Assembly: GCA_002359975.1 (NCBI GenBank)
Contig: DENG01000005.1
Coordinates: 8,129 to 20,763 of the forward strand
Direction: 5' to 3'
From: Polynucleobacter sp. UBA2650
Lineage (GTDB): Bacteria > Pseudomonadota > Gammaproteobacteria > Burkholderiales > Burkholderiaceae
Length of the DNA stretch: 12,635 nt
The position numbers were made by a program, and so were the translations under genes. Positions 1-7,474 of this stretch are shown here, piece by piece (the stretch's first letter is position 1; every line of letters begins with the position of its first letter). Below the pieces are notes generated by a model that was not told the DNA's origin, searched no databases, and was given only the letters and a program-made list of their open reading frames with translations.

Positions 1-50
1 CTGTGGTCTTCGACGCTTGCTGAAGATATGTTTTCAGGAAGAATGTTCAT
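1..50 (-). CDS. Possible 5' end of an unidentified gene, cut by the window edge
   Basis: An ATG at 50-48 opens a minus-strand frame that stays open to the window edge and reads MNILPENISSASVEDH. An in-frame stop lies upstream at 83-81, so a gene here would start at this ATG or at a non-ATG codon close by. There is no clear Shine-Dalgarno sequence, but a promoter-like pair lies just upstream (61-89). Sixteen residues are too few to recognise a family. The plus strand is also open from base 1 to a stop at 121-123, but its translation looks non-coding. The call rests only on the open frame, the start codon and the promoter-like pair, so it is weak. Confidence 0.35.
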   Translation of the reverse strand, partial: MNILPENISSASVEDH

Positions 51-60
51 GATGGGTAGT

Positions 61-89
61 AGATTACCCTTATCCCGCCCTCAAATCAA
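61..89 (-). promoter_or_regulatory. Candidate sigma-70 promoter for the left-edge gene
   Basis: On the minus strand TTGATT (89-84) and TAATCT (66-61) are separated by 17 bases. They match the -35 and -10 consensus at 4/6 and 3/6 positions, including the important first, second and last bases of the -10 box. Transcription would begin about 5 bases before the ATG at 50, giving an almost leaderless message. The match is by eye only. Confidence 0.3.
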
Positions 90-142
90 GCCCAATTCAG
101 GTACTTATTTTATAAGCTATTGATTTATATAAATAAATTAAA

Positions 143-160
143 AGTAAGCGACTACTTACT
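143..160 (-). terminator. Weak hairpin after maeB
   Basis: AGTAAG (143-148) and CTTACT (155-160) form a 6-bp stem with a 6-base loop, starting 6 bases beyond the maeB stop codon. On the minus strand the stem is followed by a T-rich but interrupted tract (TTTAATTTATTT). The stem is short and AT-rich, so this is at best a weak intrinsic terminator. Confidence 0.3.
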
Positions 161-165
161 ATTAC

Positions 166-2502
166 TTAAAATAACCCTCTAGATTGACTTGCAGCCTCAA
201 CCACGGCCAGGGTTGTCACATTCACAATACGGCGCACAGTGGCTGCCGGGGTAAGAATATGGATCGGTTTTGCCACACCAAGTAAGAGTGGGCCAATTGC
301 CACCCCGTTACCAGCGGCAGTTTTTAATAAGTTATACGAGATGTTGGCTGCATCGATATTAGGTAAGACCAATAAATTAGCCTCGCCCTTCAATCTGGAC
401 TGTGTGACCGCCCCTGCGCGGATTTCAGGGTCAAGAGCGCAATCGCCATGCATTTCACCATCGACCTCAAGATCGGGTGCAGTCGCTTGCAAAATTGCCA
501 AGACCTCGCGCATTTTGAGGGCCGAAGGCGCATCACTTGAACCAAAGTTGGAATGGGATAAAAGGGCAACTTTGGGGGTCATGCCCAGCTTCCGCATCTC
601 GCTAGCCGCCAACAAAGTAATTTCTGCTAACTGTGAAGCTGTGGGATCAACATTGACATGGGTGTCTACCAAGAAGACTTGGCGATTGGGCAATATTAGC
701 CCCGACATCCCCCCATAAACACTCGCCCCCAGTTCATGGCCGATGACTTCATCGATATATTTGAGATGGGTGCCGACGTTACTAATCGTTCCACAAATCA
801 TGCCATCAGCGTGACCTTTTTTTAGAAGAATAGAACCAATCAAAGTATTACGACGACGCATTTCTAATTTGGCAAAGGACTCCGTTACCCCCTTACGCTC
901 TGTCAGCTGTAAATAGGTCTGCCAAAAATCCCTAAAGCGAGAATCGCTTTCGGGATTCACAATCTCAATATCAACACCAGGCTTCATGCGCAGGCCGTAT
1001 TTCTCAATGCGATGCTCAATTACAGAGGGGCGACCGATTAAGATTGGATTTGCTAAATTTTCATCGAGCATGATTTGCACAGCGCGCATGACACGCTCAT
1101 TCTCACCCTCACAGAAAACAATCCGTTTTTGCTCTGCCGGAATCTTCTTGGCAATGCCAAAGAGCGGTTTCATGATGGTGCCTGAGTGATACACAAACTG
1201 TTGCAACTGATCTTTGTAAAGCGCAAAGTCTTTAATGGGTCGACTAGCAACCCCACAATCCATAGCTGCCTTAGCAACGGCGGGCGCGATCACGGTAATC
1301 AGGCGGGGATCAAACGGCTTGGGAATTAAATAATCAGGGCCAAATGCCAAATTCTCAGTACTATAGACCGCAGCTACTACATCGCTTTGTTCGGCTCGCG
1401 CCAAGTCAGCGATAGCCGTAACCGCCGCAATTTCCATCTCACGGGTAATGGTGGTAGCGCCCACATCCAAAGCGCCACGAAATATAAAAGGGAAACACAA
1501 AACATTGTTGACTTGATTGGGGTAATCGGTCCGCCCTGTTGCCATGACCGCATCTGGCCGAACTGATTTCACCTCTTCGGGAAGGATTTCAGGGGTGGGA
1601 TTGGCTAATGCAAATACGAGCGGCTTATCGGCCATACGTTTCACCATTTCTGGCTTTAGAACTCCTCCAGCGGACAATCCCAAGAAAACATCGGCGCCCT
1701 CAATCGCTTCACCTAAGTTGCGTTTATCGGTCTTTTGCGCAAACGGTAATTTTTTTGGATCCATCAACTCGGTTCGACCCTCATAAACCACACCGACAAT
1801 ATCGGTTACCCAAATATTGCTTTTCGGTAAACCTAAATCCACCAATAACTCCAAACAAGCTAGCGCTGCCGCACCAGCGCCCGAGGTGACCAGCTTGACC
1901 TTACCAATGTCTTTACCAACAACCTTCAAGCCATTGAGAATGGCTGCTGCCACCACAATAGCAGTGCCGTGCTGATCATCATGAAAGACCGGGATCTTCA
2001 TGCGCTCGCGCAATTTACGCTCCACCAAGAAGCAATCTGGCGCCTTGATATCCTCCAAATTAATTCCGCCAAAGGTAGGCTCAAGAGCAGCAATCACTTC
2101 CACCAACTTCTCAGGATCGCTTTCATTGACCTCAATATCAAATACATCGATACCCGCAAACTTCTTAAACAAGACGGCCTTCCCTTCCATCACCGGCTTG
2201 CTGGCTAGTGGGCCAATATCGCCCAAGCCCAGGACAGCGGTTCCATTGGTTACTACACCCACTAAATTTCCTCGAGCGGTGTACCGAAATGCAGTAGAAG
2301 GATCTTTTTTGATCTCTTCACAAGCAGCGGCAACCCCTGGGGTGTAGGCCAAGGCTAAGTCCCGCTGATTGGTTAATTGTTTGGTTGGCGTAACCGCTAT
2401 CTTTCCAGGAACCGGAAACTCGTGGTATTGCAAGGCGGCTTGGCGCAGAGCCTTAATTTGCTCTTCTTTATTTTGATTGGGATTGTTTCCAGACTGACTC
2501 AT
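166..2502 (-). CDS. maeB: NADP-type malic enzyme with C-terminal phosphotransacetylase-like domain
   Basis: The product catalyses oxidative decarboxylation of malate to pyruvate in the cytosol, supplying NADPH and linking the TCA cycle to pyruvate. The 778 residues fit the large MaeB class (about 760 aa). Residues 24-160 form the N-terminal malic domain with YTPGV (53-57) and the EGKA lysine at 108. The conserved VFHDDQHGT motif lies at 172-180. A Rossmann nucleotide fold follows, with GAGAAA at 208-213 and ALANPTPE at 298-305. From about residue 440 to the end is a phosphotransacetylase-like domain. In this family that domain is known as a regulatory module that senses acetyl-CoA rather than an active transferase; this is family knowledge, not shown here. 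The start ATG (2502-2500) has no good Shine-Dalgarno sequence, but the N-terminus aligns well with the family. It is divergent from thiL and appears monocistronic. The cofactor (NADP rather than NAD) is inferred from the family. Confidence 0.95.
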   Translation of the reverse strand: MSQSGNNPNQNKEEQIKALRQAALQYHEFPVPGKIAVTPTKQLTNQRDLALAYTPGVAAACEEIKKDPSTAFRYTARGNLVGVVTNGTAVLGLGDIGPLASKPVMEGKAVLFKKFAGIDVFDIEVNESDPEKLVEVIAALEPTFGGINLEDIKAPDCFLVERKLRERMKIPVFHDDQHGTAIVVAAAILNGLKVVGKDIGKVKLVTSGAGAAALACLELLVDLGLPKSNIWVTDIVGVVYEGRTELMDPKKLPFAQKTDKRNLGEAIEGADVFLGLSAGGVLKPEMVKRMADKPLVFALANPTPEILPEEVKSVRPDAVMATGRTDYPNQVNNVLCFPFIFRGALDVGATTITREMEIAAVTAIADLARAEQSDVVAAVYSTENLAFGPDYLIPKPFDPRLITVIAPAVAKAAMDCGVASRPIKDFALYKDQLQQFVYHSGTIMKPLFGIAKKIPAEQKRIVFCEGENERVMRAVQIMLDENLANPILIGRPSVIEHRIEKYGLRMKPGVDIEIVNPESDSRFRDFWQTYLQLTERKGVTESFAKLEMRRRNTLIGSILLKKGHADGMICGTISNVGTHLKYIDEVIGHELGASVYGGMSGLILPNRQVFLVDTHVNVDPTASQLAEITLLAASEMRKLGMTPKVALLSHSNFGSSDAPSALKMREVLAILQATAPDLEVDGEMHGDCALDPEIRAGAVTQSRLKGEANLLVLPNIDAANISYNLLKTAAGNGVAIGPLLLGVAKPIHILTPAATVRRIVNVTTLAVVEAASQSRGLF

Positions 2503-2573
2503 AGTGATCTGCAGGTAAGAGGTGAAGGGGTTTTATGGGTGTGAAATAGCTTTTAAGGCCTAGGAGGCTCTAA

Positions 2574-2759
2574 ATGTTGCAATTAACAATGATCATTTTT
2601 GTTAAATATTTGCTCAAATGTCTATTCTATTCCTCCCAAAGGATTGCTGCGAAAGGGGTATTGAGCGCACTCCCAGCTAACGCCGTTCACGCACGGAACG
2701 AGATATACCAAACCCCGCCTAAAATGAGTCTATGTCTAAGCCAATATCCAACACAATAA
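2574..2759 (+). CDS. Possible 61-aa small protein or leader ORF upstream of thiL
   Basis: AGGAGG at 2562-2567 sits 6 bases before an ATG at 2574, the best ribosome binding site seen in the window. The 61-residue frame begins with a hydrophobic, membrane-like stretch (residues 1-20, MLQLTMIIFVKYLLKCLFYS). Its middle and C-terminal parts show no recognisable motif. It ends at 2759, 28 bases inside thiL in another frame. thiL has a poor Shine-Dalgarno sequence, so coupled translation is conceivable. Against it, the plausible thiL promoter (2599-2628) lies inside this ORF, so transcripts from that promoter would lack its start. It may be a chance ORF. Confidence 0.22.
   Translation: MLQLTMIIFVKYLLKCLFYSSQRIAAKGVLSALPANAVHARNEIYQTPPKMSLCLSQYPTQ
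2583..2605. promoter_or_regulatory. Inverted repeat, possible operator between maeB and thiL
   Basis: TTAACAA (2583-2589) and TTGTTAA (2599-2605) are perfect 7-bp inverted arms separated by 9 bases; the spacer contains the palindrome TGATCA. Arm centres are 16 bases apart, roughly one and a half helical turns. The site lies in the divergent gap between two genes, and its right arm overlaps the -35-like TTGTTA of the candidate thiL promoter. This is the usual position for a dimeric regulator to bind, but no specific regulator is recognised. Confidence 0.4.
2599..2628 (+). promoter_or_regulatory. Candidate sigma-70 promoter for thiL-pgpA-pncC
   Basis: TTGTTA (2599-2604) and TATTCT (2623-2628) are spaced by 18 bases, each matching consensus at 4 of 6 positions. 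Transcription would begin near 2635, about 100 bases before thiL. The -35 box lies inside the right arm of the inverted repeat. No TPP riboswitch signature (such as CTGAGA) is visible in the leader. Confidence 0.33.
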
Positions 2760-3787
2760 AGGGGCCCACAGAGGGGGTGGGAGAGTTTGTCCTGATTGAA
2801 TCGGTCTTTAAGGCAGGCGCCGAAGCAATGGCCAAAAAAAATCCTGAAAATACCCCTGCATTAGGTATTGGTGATGATTGCGCCTTACTCAAACCCAAGG
2901 AGGGGGAGCTCATTGCAATCACTAGCGATATGCTGGTATCGGGAAGACACTTCTTTGCAGATGCTGACCCATACTGCTTAGGGAAGAAATCCCTAGCGGT
3001 CAATCTTTCTGATTTGGCTGCTATGGGTGCAAACCCACTGGGCTTCACGCTCTCCCTTGCATTACCGAGTATGGATGATATTTGGATACAAACATTTGCG
3101 CGAGGATTGTTTGAAGAGGCTAATCAATTTAACTGTCCCTTGATTGGTGGCGACACCTGCGCTGGACCATTAACAATTAGCATCACTGCGCTTGGTAGCG
3201 TGCCTCGTCAGCAAAGCATTCAGCGAAGCGGCGCACAGGTGAATAACGATATTTGGGTATCTGGGACAATTGGTGATGCGCGCTTAGCACTAGCCCATGC
3301 TCGCAATGAATGGACTCTCAATCTAAGTGCCACCCATTTAAAAATGATTAATCAGCGACTACATGAACCAATGCCGCGCGTAGGCTTGGGTATTGCATTG
3401 CGAGGTATTGCAAGTGCAGGGATTGATATCTCTGATGGCTTGCTAGGCGATCTCAAGCATATTCTGAAAGCATCTCACCTTCATGCTGAGGTCTGGATTG
3501 ATTCCTTACCAATATCGAATGTTTTACACGAACAAGAAGCGCAGATTCGTCGGCAATGTGCAGCGGCAGGTGGTGATGACTATGAGCTTTGTTTTACAGC
3601 TGATCAAAAGTATCGTCTTCACATTCAACAAATTGCCAACGACCTAGGAATTACGCTCACTCGCATTGGCCAACTGGTCGAGAGTAAGGAGGATGCACAA
3701 AGCATTACTCTACTTGATCATGACGGCAAGCTTTTAGGGGCAGAGCTAACAAATACTCTCTTGCAATCCTTTGATCATTTCAAGTAA
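2732..3787 (+). CDS. thiL: Thiamine-monophosphate kinase
   Basis: ThiL phosphorylates thiamine monophosphate with ATP to give thiamine diphosphate, the last step of cofactor synthesis. The 351 residues are slightly longer than the usual ~325. Family motifs appear in order: GEFVLIESVF (17-26), GIGDDCALL (45-53), ITSDMLVSGRHF (63-74) with metal-binding aspartates, the conserved segment LAVNLSDLAAMGANP (88-102), PLIGGDTCAG (136-145), GIDISDGLLGDL (230-241) and AAGGDDYELCFT (278-289). The first ~16 residues are an extension relative to most homologues. The ATG at 2732 has no strong Shine-Dalgarno sequence. A GTG at 2777 would give the standard length but lies directly against a purine run with no spacing, so 2732 is kept. 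An A8 run at 2834-2841 lies in frame. It heads a plus-strand run with pgpA and pncC. Confidence 0.95.
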   Translation: MSKPISNTIKGPTEGVGEFVLIESVFKAGAEAMAKKNPENTPALGIGDDCALLKPKEGELIAITSDMLVSGRHFFADADPYCLGKKSLAVNLSDLAAMGANPLGFTLSLALPSMDDIWIQTFARGLFEEANQFNCPLIGGDTCAGPLTISITALGSVPRQQSIQRSGAQVNNDIWVSGTIGDARLALAHARNEWTLNLSATHLKMINQRLHEPMPRVGLGIALRGIASAGIDISDGLLGDLKHILKASHLHAEVWIDSLPISNVLHEQEAQIRRQCAAAGGDDYELCFTADQKYRLHIQQIANDLGITLTRIGQLVESKEDAQSITLLDHDGKLLGAELTNTLLQSFDHFK

Positions 3788-3803
3788 TCAGCCCTCAGCA
3801 ATC

Positions 3804-4334
3804 ATGAGTCTTTCTCCCACACTATCTTTTGCCTGGATGCTAGGCTCCATCCATCGTACTGTTGCACTCGGCCTGGGAAGTGGGCTGAGTCGCTTTGCTC
3901 CTGGAACTGCTGGGACTCTCCTTGCTTGGATTCTTTACTTAGTGATGCAAGTATTTTTTTCAGAGGCAGTGATAGTGATCGTAATTATTTTTGGCTTAGT
4001 CTATGGTTGCTGGGCTTGCGGTATTTGCAGCAAAGATCTTGGCTATCCTGATCATGGCAGCATTGTGTGGGATGAGATTATTGCGTTTTGGTTAGTTCTT
4101 CTTTGTATTGGGTCTGGGTCATTTGCAATCCAAGTTCTTGCTTTTGCATTATTTCGTTTCTTGGATGCCATCAAACCCTGGCCCATCAATCGCATTGACC
4201 GATATTTCAAAAGAAATGCTCATGTAAATTCAGCGCAGGCAATTATCTGGCAGGGTTTTGGAATCATCGCAGACGATCTCTTAGCGGCTTTTTTTACAAT
4301 CGTTCTTATTCTGTTGGGGATGAGACTCTTCTGA
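3804..4334 (+). CDS. pgpA: Phosphatidylglycerophosphatase A
   Basis: The product removes the phosphate from phosphatidylglycerophosphate to give phosphatidylglycerol in the inner membrane. The 176 residues carry the family signatures GLGSGLSRFAPGTAGT (23-38), the LGYPDHGSIVWDEIIAFW segment (79-96) with its acidic residues, FRFLDAIKPWPI (117-128) and a late DD pair (157-158). Hydrophobic segments near residues 40-70, 92-118 and 153-172 fit a small integral membrane enzyme. I chose the ATG at 3804. The frame is open upstream to a TTG at 3771, which would overlap thiL by 17 bases and add 11 residues without family similarity. The gap after thiL is 16 bases. The stop codon TGA (4332-4334) shares its A with the pncC start, so the two are probably translationally coupled. 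Confidence 0.93.
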   Translation: MSLSPTLSFAWMLGSIHRTVALGLGSGLSRFAPGTAGTLLAWILYLVMQVFFSEAVIVIVIIFGLVYGCWACGICSKDLGYPDHGSIVWDEIIAFWLVLLCIGSGSFAIQVLAFALFRFLDAIKPWPINRIDRYFKRNAHVNSAQAIIWQGFGIIADDLLAAFFTIVLILLGMRLF

Positions 4335-4840
4335 TGAATCAATCTATTGCTTCACTTGTACAAACGCTTTCCGATCTTTTGGAGAAATCGTCCATCAAGA
4401 TTGCCTTAGCAGAATCCTGTACAGGTGGCTTATTGGCAGCCCACCTGACAGCTCAAGCAGGATCAAGCCGTTGGTTTGATCGTGGCTTTGTCACCTATAG
4501 TAACGCAGCCAAGACCGAGAGTATTGGGGTATCGCCCTCACAAATTGAGCAATACGGTGCTGTCAGTGAAGAGATCGCCAAAGCCATGGCTCAGGGAGCG
4601 TTGAAACACAGCGAAGCCCAAACAAGTATCGCCATCACCGGCATTGCTGGACCAGGTGGCGCCACTGAAAACAAACCAGTTGGCATGGTCTGCTTTGCTT
4701 GGGCAATTCAGAAGCCAAGTAATCCTGCGCGGCTGATCGGAAACACTCAGCACTTCAATGGCGATCGTCAGGCAATCCGTGAACAAGCCTGTATTTATGC
4801 TCTAGACCAATTAATACAAATCCTAAGCCGCCCAGACTGA
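4334..4840 (+). CDS. pncC: Nicotinamide-nucleotide amidohydrolase (CinA C-terminal family)
   Basis: This 168-residue protein is a stand-alone CinA C-terminal (PncC) domain. Characterised members deamidate NMN to nicotinic acid mononucleotide, recycling pyridine nucleotides in the cytosol. Visible motifs are LAESCTGGLLAAHLT (25-39) with the catalytic serine at 28, FVTYSNAAKTE (52-62) with Tyr55 and Lys60 in the active-site region, GAVSEEIAKAMAQGAL (75-90), and ITGIAGPGGATENKPVGMV (101-119). The N-terminal MoCF/CinA domain of fused CinA proteins is absent, which is usual for proteobacterial PncC. The start overlaps the pgpA stop by one base (TGATG). A GGGGATGAG stretch about 9 bases upstream can act as ribosome binding site. 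It is convergent with corA, with 11 bases between stops and no convincing terminator. Confidence 0.93.
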   Translation: MNQSIASLVQTLSDLLEKSSIKIALAESCTGGLLAAHLTAQAGSSRWFDRGFVTYSNAAKTESIGVSPSQIEQYGAVSEEIAKAMAQGALKHSEAQTSIAITGIAGPGGATENKPVGMVCFAWAIQKPSNPARLIGNTQHFNGDRQAIREQACIYALDQLIQILSRPD

Positions 4841-4851
4841 GTTGTTGACTC

Positions 4852-5823
4852 TTAATTAGACTTAAGCCAACCTTTATGGCGGAAGTACCCCAATGGAATC
4901 ATCGCTGAAATAATCATGGTGATGATGGCGGCCGGATAACCCCAGGTCTCTTTTAACTCGGGCATAAACTCAAAGTTCATACCCCAAATGCTAGCGAGCA
5001 GGGTGGGCGGCATCAGGGCGACCGAAACCACAGAGAAGATCTTAATAATTTTGCTCTGGTTCAAACTAATAAAGCCAACGGTTGCATCCATTAAAAAGTT
5101 GATCTTATCGAACAAAAATGCGGTGTGGTTTTCTAAGGAATCGATATCGCGTAAGATTTGACGTGCCTCTTCTTGCTGCTCATCTGAGAGTAATTTGCTG
5201 CGCATTAGAAATGAGAGGGCGCGTCGAGTATCCATTACGTTACGACGAATGCGGCCATTGGTATCCTCCTCAGTCGCAATCGTCTCTAGAACACCTGCGG
5301 CATCGGCATCGGTAATAGTTTCAGATAAGACGCGCTTACCCGCTTGCTCTAGATTTTCATAAACCTCCTCGAGCGCGTCTGCCGAATATTCAGCATCGGT
5401 TGAGTACAAATCCAGGAGAACATCTTTGGCATTACTAACAGAGCCTGGGCGTAACCGCGCACGAAGACGAACGAGTCTAAATACTGGTAAGTCTTCATCG
5501 TGAATGGAGAAAAGAACTTGGTTGGTTAATACGAAAGCCACCCTCACGTTGCGTGATGTGTCTTCTTCGTCTAACAAGAAATCAGTCCGAATATGCAGAT
5601 GCCCATCGTCTGCCTCAAAGTAACGAGCAGACGCTTCCAAATCACCTAAATCATCCAGTTCTGGCAGTTGAACTGCAAAAGCTTCTTTGATCCAGAGGAG
5701 TTCTTCCTCTTCCGGGTCGATGACGTCAATCCAAATAGGATTATGGTGCTGAAGTAGTTCATTGCGATCTTCGACTTGCTCTTGCGATAGACGGCCATTT
5801 TGTAGGACGAACAAGTTGATCAT
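4852..5823 (-). CDS. corA: CorA family magnesium/divalent cation transporter
   Basis: CorA forms a homopentameric inner-membrane channel that takes up magnesium and sometimes cobalt or nickel. The 323 residues match the usual length (~316). A large soluble N-terminal domain with many acidic residues (for example DPEEEELLW at 36-44) and long helices (about 140-260) leads to two C-terminal membrane helices near 262-280 and 297-314. The signature GMNFEFMPEL is at 281-290; Gly-Met-Asn forms the selectivity filter in known CorA structures. The protein ends in a short basic tail (FRHKGWLKSN), as the family does. The ATG start (5823-5821) is preceded by GGGAG with 6 bases spacing, a good ribosome binding site. 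It is divergent from pyrF. Whether magnesium is the main substrate cannot be told from sequence. Confidence 0.94.
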   Translation of the reverse strand: MINLFVLQNGRLSQEQVEDRNELLQHHNPIWIDVIDPEEEELLWIKEAFAVQLPELDDLGDLEASARYFEADDGHLHIRTDFLLDEEDTSRNVRVAFVLTNQVLFSIHDEDLPVFRLVRLRARLRPGSVSNAKDVLLDLYSTDAEYSADALEEVYENLEQAGKRVLSETITDADAAGVLETIATEEDTNGRIRRNVMDTRRALSFLMRSKLLSDEQQEEARQILRDIDSLENHTAFLFDKINFLMDATVGFISLNQSKIIKIFSVVSVALMPPTLLASIWGMNFEFMPELKETWGYPAAIITMIISAMIPLGYFRHKGWLKSN

Positions 5824-5850
5824 GGTGAACTCCCGACGAATGCGCTAGTT

Positions 5851-5856
5851 TATCCT
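5851..5856 (+). promoter_or_regulatory. -10-like box immediately upstream of pyrF
   Basis: TATCCT (matching 4 of 6 bases of TATAAT) ends 7 bases before the pyrF ATG, so transcription from it would start at or next to the start codon. No good -35 box is found 16-18 bases upstream. Together with the missing Shine-Dalgarno sequence this hints at a leaderless message, but the evidence is thin. Confidence 0.22.
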
Positions 5857-5863
5857 ATGCACT

Positions 5864-5876
5864 ATGAACAGTTCAT
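5864..5876. repeat. 13-bp palindrome covering the pyrF start codon
   Basis: ATGAACAGTTCAT is a perfect palindrome (ATGAAC-A-GTTCAT) whose first three bases are the pyrF start codon. In RNA it could fold into a 5-bp hairpin with a CAG loop that hides the start. In DNA it could be an operator for corA/pyrF. Chance cannot be excluded. Confidence 0.4.
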
Positions 5877-6727
5877 TACATGTGACAAAAAAGGGGGGGT
5901 CCTTTCGGGATCAGATTGAGGCTGCTTGGGCTTCACAGGGCAGCATGCTCTGTTTGGGGCTAGACCCAGACCCCAAGCGATTTCCATCCTGCCTAGCTGG
6001 TAAGCCTCAAGCCATCCTAGAGTTTTGTCAGACAATTGCCGATGCGACCGCAGACCTGGTTTGTGCTTTTAAACCACAGTTTGCCTACTTTGCCTCTCAG
6101 GGGGCCGAGGCCCAACTCGAAAAGCTAATCGCTCATCTCAAAACCAAGTACCCCAATATCCCCGTTATCTTGGATGCCAAACGTGGAGATATTGGCAGTA
6201 CTGCGGAGCACTATGCCCTAGAGGCCTTTGAACGATATGGGGCCGATGCAGTAACGGTCAATCCCTATATGGGCAAGGATTCGATTGAGCCTTATTTGCA
6301 ACATGCAGGCAAGGGAGTAATCATTCTCTGCAGAACCTCTAACCCCGGTGGCTCCGATCTGCAAAACCTTCATGTTGGGAATAATGGGGCTCTCTTTGAA
6401 AAAGTGGCCCAGCTCGCAAAAGAATGGGATCAATCTGGTCAGATTGCTCTGGTGGTTGGTGCAACCTATCCCCAAGAAATTGCCAAAGTTAGATCGATTG
6501 TGGGTGATATGCCTCTATTAATTCCTGGAATTGGTGCACAGGGTGGCGATATTGAGGCTACTGTGATGGCTGGTGCAATTTCTAAGCGTCCAGGTATCGG
6601 GATGATGATTAATTCTTCTCGTGCAATTTTGTATGCCAGCTCAGGTGACGATTATGCGAGCGCTGCGAGAGGGGTTGCGCAAGAGACCCGCAATGCGCTG
6701 CGTACTGCCCAAGAAAAGCTAAAGTAA
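5864..6727 (+). CDS. pyrF: Orotidine 5'-phosphate decarboxylase
   Basis: PyrF decarboxylates OMP to UMP, the last step of de novo pyrimidine synthesis. The 287 residues belong to the longer type 2 branch (~270-280 aa) rather than the ~235-aa E. coli type. Motifs in order: [14 protein letters not shown] (28-41), [13 protein letters not shown] (68-80), [18 protein letters not shown] (101-118) with the catalytic lysine at 106, [19 protein letters not shown] (127-145), [14 protein letters not shown] (154-167) and [12 protein letters not shown] (218-229). The N-terminus is about a dozen residues longer than family members I recall. No Shine-Dalgarno sequence precedes the ATG at 5864, and an out-of-frame ATG lies at 5857. 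Codons 8-12 contain an A6G7 run. The start codon sits in a 13-bp palindrome. A strong terminator follows directly, so the gene is probably monocistronic. Confidence 0.95.
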   Translation: MNSSLHVTKKGGSFRDQIEAAWASQGSMLCLGLDPDPKRFPSCLAGKPQAILEFCQTIADATADLVCAFKPQFAYFASQGAEAQLEKLIAHLKTKYPNIPVILDAKRGDIGSTAEHYALEAFERYGADAVTVNPYMGKDSIEPYLQHAGKGVIILCRTSNPGGSDLQNLHVGNNGALFEKVAQLAKEWDQSGQIALVVGATYPQEIAKVRSIVGDMPLLIPGIGAQGGDIEATVMAGAISKRPGIGMMINSSRAILYASSGDDYASAARGVAQETRNALRTAQEKLK

Positions 6728-6761
6728 AAATCCGGTTAGAAACGAAGCTGCTGGATTTTTT
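6726..6761. terminator. Bidirectional intrinsic terminator between pyrF and mtgA
   Basis: AAAAATCC (6726-6733) pairs with GGATTTTT (6753-6760), and G-U, G-C and U-G pairs extend the stem to about 11 bp around a 13-base loop. On the plus strand the 3' arm ends in TTTTTT (6756-6761). On the minus strand the complement of the A-run supplies the T tract. It begins on the last two bases of the pyrF stop and ends next to the mtgA stop, so it can serve both convergent transcripts. Confidence 0.8.
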
Positions 6762-7469
6762 CTATTTTGGCTTGGGAAGAGCAATTCGGTCCATACCCTC
6801 CAAGATAAATTGTTGGCGAGCACTAAAGTCAATGCTGCCTCGTTTGCAATATTTACTCTTATCAAAGCATTTTGGTGCCGGCAAGGCGGATGCCAAAGAG
6901 ACAGCTTGATCACGGGTAATATTTTTTGGAGTGCTCACAAAGTAATGTTGGGTAGCAGCACCAACTCCAAAAATACCCTCGCCCCACTCGACCGAGTTCA
7001 TATAGATTTCTAAGATTCGTTGTTTTGATAAAATAAGTTCCAATAATCCCGTAACGATTAGCTCTTGAGTCTTGCGGAAGTAATTCTTCTCTGAGGAGAG
7101 AAATAAGTTCTTAGCCAATTGTTGAGTAATCGTGGACCCGCCGCGCACGACCTTACTGCCTGCTTTTTGATTTCTCTCCCAAGCTTTTTGCATATCCTCA
7201 ATTCGAACGCCTGGATGTATAAAGAAGATATCGTCCTCGCTCACTAAAATTGCGCGCTTGAGATCATTGCTAATTTGTGCATAAGGAACCCAACGATGTT
7301 GAATCGGGCAAGTGAAACTAAGATGACATAGTCGCCAATGCTCTGCCCTCTGAAAAGCGGTGCTACTTGGATTAATAAAGATCCATAATGTAATTTGCAC
7401 TACAAAATACAATTGGATCGAAACAAATCCCCAAGCAATGCATTTTAAGAAATAGGTCAGCCACCGCAT
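6762..7469 (-). CDS. mtgA: Monofunctional peptidoglycan glycosyltransferase
   Basis: MtgA polymerises lipid II into glycan strands in the periplasm and lacks the transpeptidase half of bifunctional PBPs. From the ATG at 7469 the protein has 235 residues, the family's normal size. A single N-terminal membrane anchor spans about 4-32. GT51 motifs follow: LVSEDDIFFIHPG (75-87) with the catalytic glutamate at 78, RGGSTITQQLAKNLFL (109-124), RKTQE (132-136) with the second conserved glutamate at 136, and RILEIYMNSVEWGEGIFGVGAA (151-172). The frame is open upstream to a TTG at 7541, which would overlap aroE by 67 bases; the ATG 5 bases after the aroE stop is more plausible because the anchor begins right there. 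It is the last gene of the minus-strand operon and is followed by the bidirectional terminator. Confidence 0.94.
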   Translation of the reverse strand: MRWLTYFLKCIAWGFVSIQLYFVVQITLWIFINPSSTAFQRAEHWRLCHLSFTCPIQHRWVPYAQISNDLKRAILVSEDDIFFIHPGVRIEDMQKAWERNQKAGSKVVRGGSTITQQLAKNLFLSSEKNYFRKTQELIVTGLLELILSKQRILEIYMNSVEWGEGIFGVGAATQHYFVSTPKNITRDQAVSLASALPAPKCFDKSKYCKRGSIDFSARQQFILEGMDRIALPKPK

Positions 7470-7474
7470 GGGGC

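Noticed and set aside
239..718. 159-codon open frame on the plus strand
   Set aside because: It lies opposite the strongly conserved phosphotransacetylase-like part of maeB, has no family motif, and is a shadow frame.
2503..2731. TPP riboswitch ahead of thiL
   Set aside because: No conserved CTGAGA-type core or matching helices were found, and a thiL gene outside a thi operon does not require one.
2834..2841. A8 run in thiL as a programmed slippage site
   Set aside because: The run reads through in frame as lysines and asparagine, the downstream frame is intact, and no stimulatory structure or alternative product is apparent.
4829..4871. Possible terminator between pncC and corA
   Set aside because: Only 4-5-bp stems can be drawn (GAGT/ACTC and CTTAA/TTAAG), with no GC-rich stem followed by a T tract.
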